Source: an uncultured Ruminococcus sp.
GTDB taxonomy: Bacteria > Bacillota > Clostridia > Oscillospirales > Ruminococcaceae
Reading direction: 5' to 3'
Assembly: GCA_947624255.1 (NCBI GenBank)
Contig: CANQJO010000005.1
Coordinates: 1-64,000 of the forward strand
Length of the DNA: 64,000 bases
Shown one piece after another: positions 7,724 to 14,948 of the stretch. Under the pieces are notes generated by a model. It was not told the origin of the DNA, did not search any database, and saw only the letters and a program-made list of their open reading frames with translations. Numbering within the stretch: position 1 is the first letter of the stretch; the number at the start of each line of letters is the position of its first letter. The position numbers were made by a program, and so were the translations under genes.

Positions 7724-8576
7724 AACTGCCGCTAAAATAAATCTTGCCCTTGACGTTACAGGCCGTCTGGAGAACGGCTATCACCTCATTGAAAGCGTTT
7801 TCCAGACTGTGGGTATCTTCGATGATGTGGAGGTAACTAAAGCCGATGAGATATCTCTTGTCTGCGATGCGGACCCGGCGTATTCTATACCGTGTGACAG
7901 CAGAAATATCGCATGGAAAGCCGCTGAGATATTTTTTGAGGAGACGGGTATCCCGTCCGGGTGCAGCATAACCATAAAAAAGAATATCCCCTCTCAGGCA
8001 GGTATGGGCGGCGGAAGCACTGATGCTGCGGCGGTGCTGTATCTTCTGAACATAATTACCAAAGCCGGTCTCACTGATAACGAGCTTATCACGATCGGGA
8101 AAAAAATCGGTGCTGATGTGCCGTTTTTCTTCATGGGAGGAACGGTGCTTGTGGAGGGTATCGGCGAAAAGCTCACAAGGCTGCCCTCCTATGCGGGAAG
8201 AGATCTCGTCATCGCACAAGGAACAGAGGGAGTCTCAACTGCTGAGGCGTACAGGAGCATTGACGCTCTTGAAGATCCGTTACACCCGCAGGTGAAAAAA
8301 CTCACAGAAAAATTAAAAAACGCTCCGGAAGAAGCGCATAAATTTTTCGGGAATCTCTTTGAACAGGCTATCCGTCTTGACGAGGTAAACGTTATCCGGC
8401 AGATGATGCTTGAATACGGCGCAGTTTCTGCCTGCATGACGGGCAGCGGTTCGGCTGTGTTCGGTGTGTTCGGCGGCAGGGCAGAGGCGGTCTGCTGTGC
8501 GCAAAAGCTTACTGAATGCGGCTTCCGGGCAAAGGACTGCACTACCACGGATACAGCATTTATTGAATTATCATAA
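7713..8576 (+). CDS. ispE: 4-diphosphocytidyl-2-C-methyl-D-erythritol kinase
   Basis: This GHMP kinase phosphorylates the 2-hydroxyl of CDP-methylerythritol in the MEP route to isoprenoids. The 287-residue length is typical. Visible motifs are KINLALDVTGRLENGYH at the start (substrate-binding), the glycine-rich ATP loop PSQAGMGGGSTDAAAVL near residue 90-105, DVPFFFMGGT, and the C-terminal MTGSGSAVFGVF motif 3. The ATG at 7713 lies within the end of the aminotransferase gene, preceded by GAGAGGAGC. It is the last gene of the operon before the hairpin at 8578. Confidence 0.96.
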   Translation: MKIKTAAKINLALDVTGRLENGYHLIESVFQTVGIFDDVEVTKADEISLVCDADPAYSIPCDSRNIAWKAAEIFFEETGIPSGCSITIKKNIPSQAGMGGGSTDAAAVLYLLNIITKAGLTDNELITIGKKIGADVPFFFMGGTVLVEGIGEKLTRLPSYAGRDLVIAQGTEGVSTAEAYRSIDALEDPLHPQVKKLTEKLKNAPEEAHKFFGNLFEQAIRLDEVNVIRQMMLEYGAVSACMTGSGSAVFGVFGGRAEAVCCAQKLTECGFRAKDCTTTDTAFIELS

Positions 8577-8577
8577 A

Positions 8578-8610
8578 TAAGGCAGCACCGATATAGATGG
8601 TGCTGCCTTA
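8578..8610. terminator. Bidirectional terminator between ispE and the DegV gene
   Basis: TAAGGCAGCACC pairs exactly with GGTGCTGCCTTA around a 9-base loop (8590-8598). The 12-bp stem sits between convergent genes and is flanked by short A and T runs on either side. Confidence 0.8.
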
Positions 8611-8622
8611 AATTTCAGATCC

Positions 8623-9516
8623 TTATAGGGGAGTATTTTCAACTGCCTTATTTTTTCTTCTGATAAGCACAGCAACGATGTCCGGTCCGATATTTGCAGC
8701 CACCGCCGCTCCTATGGGAGAGTACATCTCTGCCTTTCTGCCTACTCGCTTTATCATTTCTTTTTCGACCTCTTTGGCAAGTGTATCATCTCTGCCGTGT
8801 ACTATCAGATAGGGTGTCTGGGGAGTCATACGCTTCTCAACACATTCCACAAGCTTTGGAACGATATTTTTCTCTCCACGTATCTTGTCGACCGTTGTAG
8901 TGCCTCCGTCGGCGAATTCAATTATAGGCTTCAAGCCCAAAAGCTCTCCCGCAAACGCCTTTGCAGCAGAGATCCTCCCCGATTTACGGGCATATTTCAA
9001 GTTGTACGGCACAGCATATATCGCCGAAACATTGAACCATTCCTCAAGATACGCAACGATCTCATCGGCAGAAGCTCCCTTGCGTATCCTCTTGACGGAC
9101 TCCATTATGGGATAGCCGTAAAAAATCGTGTAGCATTTTGAATCAAGATTGAATATGCGTATTTTTTCAGCAGCACCGGGATTGTTCTCGAAAAAATCAT
9201 TTTTTCCGATTATGGAATTATTGTACGTTCCCGAACCCTGACTATTTATAGAAACGCTGATTATATCGGTATATCCCTGATCGAAAAGCTCCTTGTATGT
9301 CTCCTCGAAAGTTATGGGCGATAACTGGGAGTGCTTGGGTATCTCATCGGTCTTGCTCATCATCTCGTAGACCTCATATGTAGATCTATCAAAAATCTCA
9401 CGGAAGCTCTCCCCTCCGAGTGTCATCGTAAACGGCAGCACCTTTATTCCCAGCTCGTCGATCTTCTCCTTTGGAAGATCGCAGCAGGAATCGGTAAGTA
9501 TCATGATCTTTGACAT
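8623..9516 (-). CDS. DegV-family fatty-acid-binding protein
   Basis: A 297-residue DegV protein with the family signatures ILTDSCCDLP near the N-terminus, the HSQLSP ligand-pocket loop (the Ser contacting the lipid carboxylate) and NLKYARKSGRIS. DegV/FakB proteins hold a fatty acid for presentation to the kinase FakA; no fakA gene is in this window. The ATG at 9516 has AAGGAGG at 7-bp spacing, and the longer in-frame start lies in the preceding gene. It is 14 bases downstream of trmL, likely co-transcribed. Confidence 0.93.
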   Translation of the reverse strand: MSKIMILTDSCCDLPKEKIDELGIKVLPFTMTLGGESFREIFDRSTYEVYEMMSKTDEIPKHSQLSPITFEETYKELFDQGYTDIISVSINSQGSGTYNNSIIGKNDFFENNPGAAEKIRIFNLDSKCYTIFYGYPIMESVKRIRKGASADEIVAYLEEWFNVSAIYAVPYNLKYARKSGRISAAKAFAGELLGLKPIIEFADGGTTTVDKIRGEKNIVPKLVECVEKRMTPQTPYLIVHGRDDTLAKEVEKEMIKRVGRKAEMYSPIGAAVAANIGPDIVAVLIRRKNKAVENTPL

Positions 9517-9530
9517 GAAGATCCCTCCTT

Positions 9531-10022
9531 TTATATTTTGCCATGCCGGTTTGCCTTTTTTTGCAGATCGGGATAATCCCACTGACGCAGGACTTCATAT
9601 ACTGCGATCGCCGCTGAATTTGAAAGGTTAAGGCTTCGCAGTTCACTGCGCATGGGTATCCGCACACAGCTTTCGATGTGAGCTTTCAGAAGCTCCTCCG
9701 GCAGCCCTTTGTCTTCTCTTCCGAAAATAAGGTATGCGTTATCGGGATAACTCACCCGGCTATGGACTATTCCGCCCTTTGTAGTGAAGAAGAAAAACTG
9801 TCCGCCGGAATTTTTTTCAAAAAATTCTTCGATATCATCATAATAAAAAATATCGAGCTTATCCCAGTAATCAAGACCTGCACGCTTCAGATGCTTGTCG
9901 CTGATCTTGAAGCCGAGCGGTCTTACGAGGTGCAGCTTTGCTCCCGTGACAGCGCACGTCCGGGAGATATTCCCCGTATTCTGGGGGATCTGCGGTTCAA
10001 CAAGAACAATATTTATATTCAT
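9531..10022 (-). CDS. trmL: tRNA (cytidine/uridine-34 2'-O)-methyltransferase
   Basis: A SPOUT methyltransferase of the YibK/TrmL type that methylates the ribose of the wobble base in tRNA-Leu isoacceptors. The 163-residue length is typical. Motifs are EPQIPQNTGNISRTCA at the N-terminus, HLVRPLGF, LIFGREDKGLPEEL and the SAM-knot MRSELRSLNLSNSAAIAVYEVLRQ. The ATG at 10022 has only a weak AGGT ribosome site. It precedes the DegV gene by 14 bases. Confidence 0.95.
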   Translation of the reverse strand: MNINIVLVEPQIPQNTGNISRTCAVTGAKLHLVRPLGFKISDKHLKRAGLDYWDKLDIFYYDDIEEFFEKNSGGQFFFFTTKGGIVHSRVSYPDNAYLIFGREDKGLPEELLKAHIESCVRIPMRSELRSLNLSNSAAIAVYEVLRQWDYPDLQKKANRHGKI

Positions 10023-10103
10023 TTTTATACCTGTGAATAAATTTCAATTTACGACAGAAAATAGTTATGTAACGTTTCTGACGTTCACGGAAGGAGCTTT
10101 TTT

Positions 10104-10277
10104 ATGGATATCAAAACTATCGCAAAAGGAGCTGCCGCCGGAGCCGTTGTAGGATTTACCTATTACGTTTTCAGCACCGCATCTCCGCTTAAAAAATACA
10201 GCATGAAGAAAAACGTTGAGAAGACTGTCCGGGCGGCAGGTAATCTGCTTGAGGACATACGCTCGGTCATTATGTGA
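10104..10277 (+). CDS. Short single-helix membrane protein, 57 aa
   Basis: A small open frame with a strong GGAAGGAG site six to ten bases before ATG. The product begins MDIKTIAKGAAAGAVVGF and has a glycine/alanine-rich hydrophobic segment (about residues 8-26), followed by a basic stretch (LKKYSMKKNVEK) and an amphipathic end. The pattern is that of a small membrane-associated protein. It lies alone between the divergent trmL and the end of ruvX. I do not recognise a family. The ribosome site and the helix argue that it is real. Confidence 0.65.
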   Translation: MDIKTIAKGAAAGAVVGFTYYVFSTASPLKKYSMKKNVEKTVRAAGNLLEDIRSVIM

Positions 10278-10295
10278 CCTGCACAGCCCTGCACC

Positions 10296-10739
10296 TCATG
10301 GCAGCTTCGGAGCGGTATCCGCATCACGCCGGTGCTTATACTCGAGATAGCTTTCAAGTATAAGGACTGCCGCAAGCTGATCTACAACTGCCTTGCGCTT
10401 TTTTCCCCTTGTGTTTGTGACGTTCAGAGCCTGATGTGCCATGACCGTAGTACACCGCTCGTCCCAGAGTTCAACGGTACAGTCGGTCAGGCGTGAGAGC
10501 TCATCGGCAAAAAGACGGCATTTTTCCGCACGCTCACCGACACTCCCGTTCATGTTTTTCGGATAGCCTACGACTATCTGCTGCGCACGCTGCTCTTTTG
10601 CAAGGGCAGCGGTTTTTTCTGCACATTTCAGCATATCTGTTTCGGTGATGACGCATACCGGAGAGGCTATCAGCTCGCTTTTTCCGCAGACAGCAATGCC
10701 TGTCCTCACGTCTCCGAAGTCTACAGCAAGTATCACCAC
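10296..10739 (-). CDS. ruvX: RuvX/YqgF-type RNase H-like resolvase
   Basis: A 147-residue YqgF homologue of the RNase H fold. Catalytic-type acidic residues are at VDFGDVRTGIAV (N-terminus), in the VVGYPKNMNGSVGERAE block and in LWDERCTT..DQLAAVLILESYL. Family members are linked to pre-16S rRNA end processing and, earlier, to Holliday junction cleavage. It starts with GTG at 10739 (a second GTG follows), overlapping the pyrD stop, so the two are coupled. It is the last gene of the minus-strand operon beginning at the LRR protein. Confidence 0.93.
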   Translation of the reverse strand: MVILAVDFGDVRTGIAVCGKSELIASPVCVITETDMLKCAEKTAALAKEQRAQQIVVGYPKNMNGSVGERAEKCRLFADELSRLTDCTVELWDERCTTVMAHQALNVTNTRGKKRKAVVDQLAAVLILESYLEYKHRRDADTAPKLP

Positions 10740-11644
10740 GGCTTTACTGCTCCGATGATATCTCTCACAGAGGAGATATTCCTGCTGTCAAGGAATTCGT
10801 TCATCTCCGCCGCTATCCTCACGGGAGCATACGGATCTTCGAAAACAGCCGCTCCCACCTGAACAGCCGCTGCGCCTGCCATCATCATTTCGACAGCATC
10901 TCTGCCGGTGGTGATGCCTCCCATACCGATGACGGGGATATTCACCGCATTTGCGGTCTGCCAGACCATTCTCACTGCCACGGGAAAAACTGCCGGACCG
11001 CTGAGCCCTCCGACATTGTTGCGGAGGACAGGCCGCATAGTATCTATATCTATCCTCATACCGAGAAGAGTATTTATAAGCGATAATGCATCCGCACCGG
11101 CAGCCTCCACAGCCTTTGCTATCTCTGTGATGCTTGTTACATTCGGAGAGAGTTTCACTATCAGAGGCTTTTTCGTGGATCTTCTCACATGGCGTGTCAC
11201 CTCGGAAGCCGTAGTGCAGTCAGTGCCGAAAGCTGCTCCGCCCTGCTTCACGTTAGGGCAGGAGATGTTCAGTTCGATCATGTGTACATCTGTGGAGTCA
11301 AGTTTCTCAGCGACTGCAGCGCACTCCTCCGGAGTTGAACCGGCGATATTGGCGATTATCACCGTGTCCTTTTTGAGAAGATAGGGAAGCTCCGTTTCAA
11401 TAAAGTGATCTATGCCGGGATTTTGCAGTCCCACGGAATTGAGCATACCTCCAGGAGTTTCAGCGATCCTCGGAGAGAGATTTCCCGTTCTTTTATTCAG
11501 TGTTGTGCCCTTGGTGGCAATACCTCCCAGTTCCGAAAGGGGATAAAATTCCTCATATTCCCTGCCGTAGCCGAACACTCCCGAGGCGGGGATAACGGGA
11601 TTTTTGAGATCAATGCCGCAGATATTCACAGAAAGATCAGCCAT
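10733..11644 (-). CDS. pyrD: Dihydroorotate dehydrogenase B, catalytic subunit
   Basis: This FMN enzyme oxidises dihydroorotate to orotate, with electrons passing through the PyrK subunit. Motifs are NPVIPASGVFGYGRE near the N-terminus, LNSVGLQNPG, ELNISCPNVKQGG with the class-1B cysteine, KLSPNV, GLSGPAVFPVA and GMGGITTGRDAVEMMMAGA (phosphate binding). The 303-residue length fits. The start at 11644 is fixed by GGAGGTGATCC and by the one-base TAATG overlap with pyrK; longer in-frame starts lie inside pyrK. Confidence 0.96.
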   Translation of the reverse strand: MADLSVNICGIDLKNPVIPASGVFGYGREYEEFYPLSELGGIATKGTTLNKRTGNLSPRIAETPGGMLNSVGLQNPGIDHFIETELPYLLKKDTVIIANIAGSTPEECAAVAEKLDSTDVHMIELNISCPNVKQGGAAFGTDCTTASEVTRHVRRSTKKPLIVKLSPNVTSITEIAKAVEAAGADALSLINTLLGMRIDIDTMRPVLRNNVGGLSGPAVFPVAVRMVWQTANAVNIPVIGMGGITTGRDAVEMMMAGAAAVQVGAAVFEDPYAPVRIAAEMNEFLDSRNISSVRDIIGAVKPW

Positions 11645-12408
11645 TACCGGATCACCTCCCGGGCATTGAATACGGGACCGTCCTTGCATACGTGGGCAAA
11701 ATGCTCCTCACCATTGCGGTCAATACGGCAGGCACAGCCTAAGCACGCTCCTATGCCGCACGCCATACGTTCTTCAAGTGAGATCTCGCAAAAAACGTTT
11801 TTGCCGCAAAGTTCTGCCACGCTGCGGAGCATGGGCATAGGTCCGCAGGCGTAGACAGCATCGGGCGTTTCTTTCTCCAAAAGTTCGGCAAGGGGATCTG
11901 TTACAAAGCCGTGCACTCCTGCCGAACCGTCATCGGTGCAGAGAATCAGCTGCGCTCCCGTTTTTTTCAGATCCTCCTGGAGAATTGCCGCATTACAGCT
12001 TCTGAAGCCGCAGATCACAGCCGCACGGCTACCGTATACCTCGGCAAGGGAGAGCATCGGAGGAGTGCCGATACCTCCGCCCACAAGAATTACCTTTTTG
12101 AAATCATCGTTCACGGTGAAACCCTTGCCCAGAGGTGCGATCATATCTATGAGATCACCCTCGTTGAGGCGTGCAATGGCAGCCGTTCCCTCGCCTCGTA
12201 TCTCAAAGACAATGCGTATCGTTCTGCCGGGATCTATGCCGCAAATGGAGATCGGTCTGCGCAGGGTGTGCCCCTCTGCACGTATGTGAACGAATTGTCC
12301 CGGTACGGCAATTGACGAAACTTCGGGACAGCTTATGGTATAGCTGTATATATTTTGTCCCACAGCGGATTTTTTTGTTATAATGAATTTTCCCTGAGTA
12401 TATTTCAT
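11644..12408 (-). CDS. pyrK: Dihydroorotate dehydrogenase B, electron-transfer subunit
   Basis: The FAD/[2Fe-2S] partner of PyrD, passing electrons to NAD. The N-terminal ferredoxin-reductase barrel carries RRPISICGID (FAD binding). The NAD lobe has LVGGGIGTPPML and YACGPMPML. The C-terminal cluster loop MACGIGACLGCAC..HVCKDGPVF provides four cysteines for [2Fe-2S]. The 254-residue length is normal. The ATG at 12408 is chosen for AAGGAG just upstream and for the family start. It is 10 bases after the lipoprotein gene, in one operon. Confidence 0.95.
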   Translation of the reverse strand: MKYTQGKFIITKKSAVGQNIYSYTISCPEVSSIAVPGQFVHIRAEGHTLRRPISICGIDPGRTIRIVFEIRGEGTAAIARLNEGDLIDMIAPLGKGFTVNDDFKKVILVGGGIGTPPMLSLAEVYGSRAAVICGFRSCNAAILQEDLKKTGAQLILCTDDGSAGVHGFVTDPLAELLEKETPDAVYACGPMPMLRSVAELCGKNVFCEISLEERMACGIGACLGCACRIDRNGEEHFAHVCKDGPVFNAREVIR

Positions 12409-12418
12409 TAAGATCTCC

Positions 12419-13177
12419 TTATTCGAGTTCAAGATAGTTCAGCAGATCTGCTCCCATTGCGTTGGAGTATGACAGATACCATTTTCCGTCCTTTTCAACA
12501 AAGGCAGAGGAGTTTCCCGAAAACGATTCATCATTCGTCAGATCGGTGTAGAAAACATACGGACACTCCTTGGCTGAGGTATAGTCTGTACCCAGTTCTT
12601 CATTGAAGTCTTTCAGATCCTCCTCGCTGACATCAGTCAGGCTATCCTCAGAGAGCATGACCGTCCATTCATCATCGTAGCTATCGGCGTAATGATCCAT
12701 TATATCGGCGATATTGTCCATAGAAGATCCTATCGCCCGTATAACTGCCGCTCTCCGGAAGACCTCAGCGGCTGATTTGCCGTTCAGATTCTCATTGCCG
12801 TCTATCAGATCGGTATAGGCATCTATTTCGTCCTTGCCGAACATTTCGTAGACAGCCTCGGCATCGTGAGAAATATATGCATCATAATATGCTTGTGCCA
12901 GCTCATATGCATCGGAGTATCCGTCAGCCGTAGCAGTTGTTTTTTCAGCGGAAGCTTTCTCCGGAGATTTGGTAGTCTCTATATCATCGTCATTATCGGA
13001 GGTCGAGCTGTCGCCGCTGTCCGTCGGAGCGTTCTTATCTTCGTCAGGTTCATTAACTGTTTGTGATACCTGCGATGAGCTTTCGTTTTTGGAGGAGCTC
13101 TCCTTATCTCCGCAGGCGGTAAAGCCTGACATCATAGCGGCAGCCGTGATGAGTGCTGCAAGTTTGATCATTTTCAT
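12419..13177 (-). CDS. Lipoprotein of unknown function
   Basis: A 252-residue secreted lipoprotein. It has a short signal peptide with the lipobox FTAC (Cys near residue 22), then a Ser/Asp/Thr-rich linker (to about residue 90) that would span the wall, then an acidic alpha/beta domain (YELAQAYYDAYISHDAEAVYEMFGKDEI...NDESFSGNSSAFVEKDGKWYLS) resembling small NTF2-like or DUF-type periplasmic domains. No catalytic motif is seen. It sits between the LRR gene and pyrK in one operon, which looks like shared transcription rather than shared function. Confidence 0.8.
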   Translation of the reverse strand: MKMIKLAALITAAAMMSGFTACGDKESSSKNESSSQVSQTVNEPDEDKNAPTDSGDSSTSDNDDDIETTKSPEKASAEKTTATADGYSDAYELAQAYYDAYISHDAEAVYEMFGKDEIDAYTDLIDGNENLNGKSAAEVFRRAAVIRAIGSSMDNIADIMDHYADSYDDEWTVMLSEDSLTDVSEEDLKDFNEELGTDYTSAKECPYVFYTDLTNDESFSGNSSAFVEKDGKWYLSYSNAMGADLLNYLELE

Positions 13178-13200
13178 ATCAGATCACCCTTCCTGATACA

Positions 13201-14358
13201 TCAATAATCTTTTTTCTTTCCGCAGTCCTTGCAGACCTTTGTGAGCATTTTGAAGTCTCCGCCGCAGTAGACGCACTTGTTCAAAGCCTTGCGCTCGTTT
13301 GAGATCTTCTCGAAATATGCCGGAAAGCGGTTCATGTTGTCGGCAAGGTTCTGCCATGTTATATTTAGGAGCTTAGGACAGCCGGCAAAGCTTGATGCCT
13401 CCACAGTCTTGACCGATGCCGGGATCCTTATCGACTCAAGTGCGGTACAGCCGGAGAAATCTCCCACAGAAGTCACCTGATTCGGGAGTACGATCGCTTT
13501 TAGTCCGGTGCAGCCTGAAAATCCGTCAACAGACATTACCGTTGCAGGAAGCTCTACCGATCTCAGTGATACACAGTTATTGAATGCATATTCTCCTATG
13601 ACCTTAACGCCCTTGGGAATAGTCACTGATGCAAGGCTTTTACAGCCTGCAAACTGATGCTCCTCGATATGTGTGACGCCCTCGGGGATATTCACCTCGG
13701 TGATCTTTTCACAGCCGGCGAAAGCATACTTGCCTATCATAGTGACCGTAGCAGGAATATCGGCTGATTCAAGATTACGGCAGCCCGAAAAGGCAAATGC
13801 TCTTATTTCCGTTACTTTATACGGAATGACAGCTTTTTTAAGGCTGATACATTCTGCAAAGGTACATTCATCTATGATATGTACCGTGTCGGGAATTTCT
13901 ACAGCTTCAAGGCTTTCGCAGCCACGGAAACACCAGTCGCCGATCTTCACCAGACTGTCAGGCAGCTCGATCGACACGAGATTTTTGCAGTTTCTGAAAG
14001 CATAGCCGCCGATAACGGTAATGTTATTGTGGAGCTTGACTGTCTTGATAGATCCGTTTCCCTCAAAAGCGTTGTCACCGATTTTTGTGACGCTTTCGGG
14101 AATGACAACATTCTCGCTTTTTCCCTCATATTTGATGAGAACGCCGTCCTGCACCTTGAAACCGGTACTGTCAGCAGAGATCGCTTCCGTTGACTTTTCG
14201 GGTGCGGCGGGAGTCTCATTGTTTTCGTCATTGAATTTTTTTATCGCCTTTTCTACGATAAACGGAGTACCGCAGTGCGAGCAGATCCATGCGTCCTTTT
14301 CGCTGTCAACTGTCAGAAGCTTTCCGCAGTTTGTACATTTTGCATTTACCTGTGACAT
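13201..14358 (-). CDS. BspA-type leucine-rich repeat protein with zinc ribbons at both ends
   Basis: A 385-residue protein with no signal peptide. The N-terminus is a zinc ribbon (CTNCG..CSHCG, residues ~8-33), followed by a short linker. About eleven LRR_5/BspA repeats of ~23 residues follow (pattern: I..AFxGCxxLxxVxIPxxVxxI), and the C-terminus is a second ribbon (CVYCG..CKDCG). Most BspA repeats are on secreted or surface proteins; here the zinc ribbons and the lack of an export signal suggest a cytoplasmic binding or scaffold role. It is the first gene of the LRR-lipoprotein-pyrK-pyrD-ruvX operon and has its own consensus promoter. Confidence 0.88.
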   Translation of the reverse strand: MSQVNAKCTNCGKLLTVDSEKDAWICSHCGTPFIVEKAIKKFNDENNETPAAPEKSTEAISADSTGFKVQDGVLIKYEGKSENVVIPESVTKIGDNAFEGNGSIKTVKLHNNITVIGGYAFRNCKNLVSIELPDSLVKIGDWCFRGCESLEAVEIPDTVHIIDECTFAECISLKKAVIPYKVTEIRAFAFSGCRNLESADIPATVTMIGKYAFAGCEKITEVNIPEGVTHIEEHQFAGCKSLASVTIPKGVKVIGEYAFNNCVSLRSVELPATVMSVDGFSGCTGLKAIVLPNQVTSVGDFSGCTALESIRIPASVKTVEASSFAGCPKLLNITWQNLADNMNRFPAYFEKISNERKALNKCVYCGGDFKMLTKVCKDCGKKKDY

Positions 14359-14481
14359 ATTGTCCCCCTGAAATTATAATATTGATTGTGAGCGATGCTC
14401 CTTTGTGCCTGAAAATTTAATTGGCGGAGCAATAGTATGAACTGTATTTTGTGCCGATTTTTTGTTTTTAGCACATGAGAC

Positions 14482-14511
14482 ATTATACCATTTTTTCACT
14501 CATGTTGTCAA
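14482..14511 (-). promoter_or_regulatory. Sigma-A promoter of the LRR-pyrKD operon
   Basis: Minus strand: TTGACA (14506-14511), an 18-bp spacer and TATAAT (14482-14487). The leader to the LRR start is about 115 bases. No pyr-type attenuator was recognised in it. Confidence 0.78.
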
Positions 14512-14816
14512 TACGCTGAATATATCACAGTAAAAAATACACAAAAAATCGTCTTGAAATTGTGCATAAAACCGAAATGTTTTTCGGTGAATATTTCCGG
14601 AAAAATAATTTGTTTATTTTTCTTAGTTGATCGGAGGTGCAAGATCTGCTTGATATTACAATGATTTAACTTTGTAATATTATTTCATCAGTTCTGCAAA
14701 AATCCTGTTTTGTTCGTTCATAATAACTTAAAATTTTCCCGAAAATTATAGGGTTTGTGGAATTATACAAATTGTATAACGCCGATTGTGCAACCCTACA
14801 AAAATCGCAAAAATCA

Positions 14817-14845
14817 TTGACAAACGGGCTTTTCGTGTGTATAAT
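14817..14845 (+). promoter_or_regulatory. Sigma-A promoter of the transglutaminase/dockerin gene
   Basis: TTGACA (14817-14822), a 17-bp spacer and TATAAT (14840-14845), full consensus. The ~97-base leader contains the hairpin CGGCAG-acactc-CTGCCG before the GGGAGG site. Confidence 0.85.
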
Positions 14846-14948
14846 TATGGTAACAAAGAAATTTTACGGCAGACACTCCTGCCGATAAAAAATGAATGGG
14901 GAATTGGGAATATCAGATATTGATCTAAATTTACAGGGAGGTATCATT

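Larger units (their letters stand above)
14359..14948. other. 590-bp AT-rich divergent intergenic region
   Basis: The stretch between the LRR gene and the transglutaminase/dockerin gene holds a minus-strand promoter (14482-14511), a plus-strand promoter (14817-14845) and a leader hairpin CGGCAG-acactc-CTGCCG at 14867-14884. The ~300 bp between the promoters is AT-rich with no open frame supported by a ribosome site. It could hold regulator sites for cellulosome genes, but I see no clear palindrome. Confidence 0.6.
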
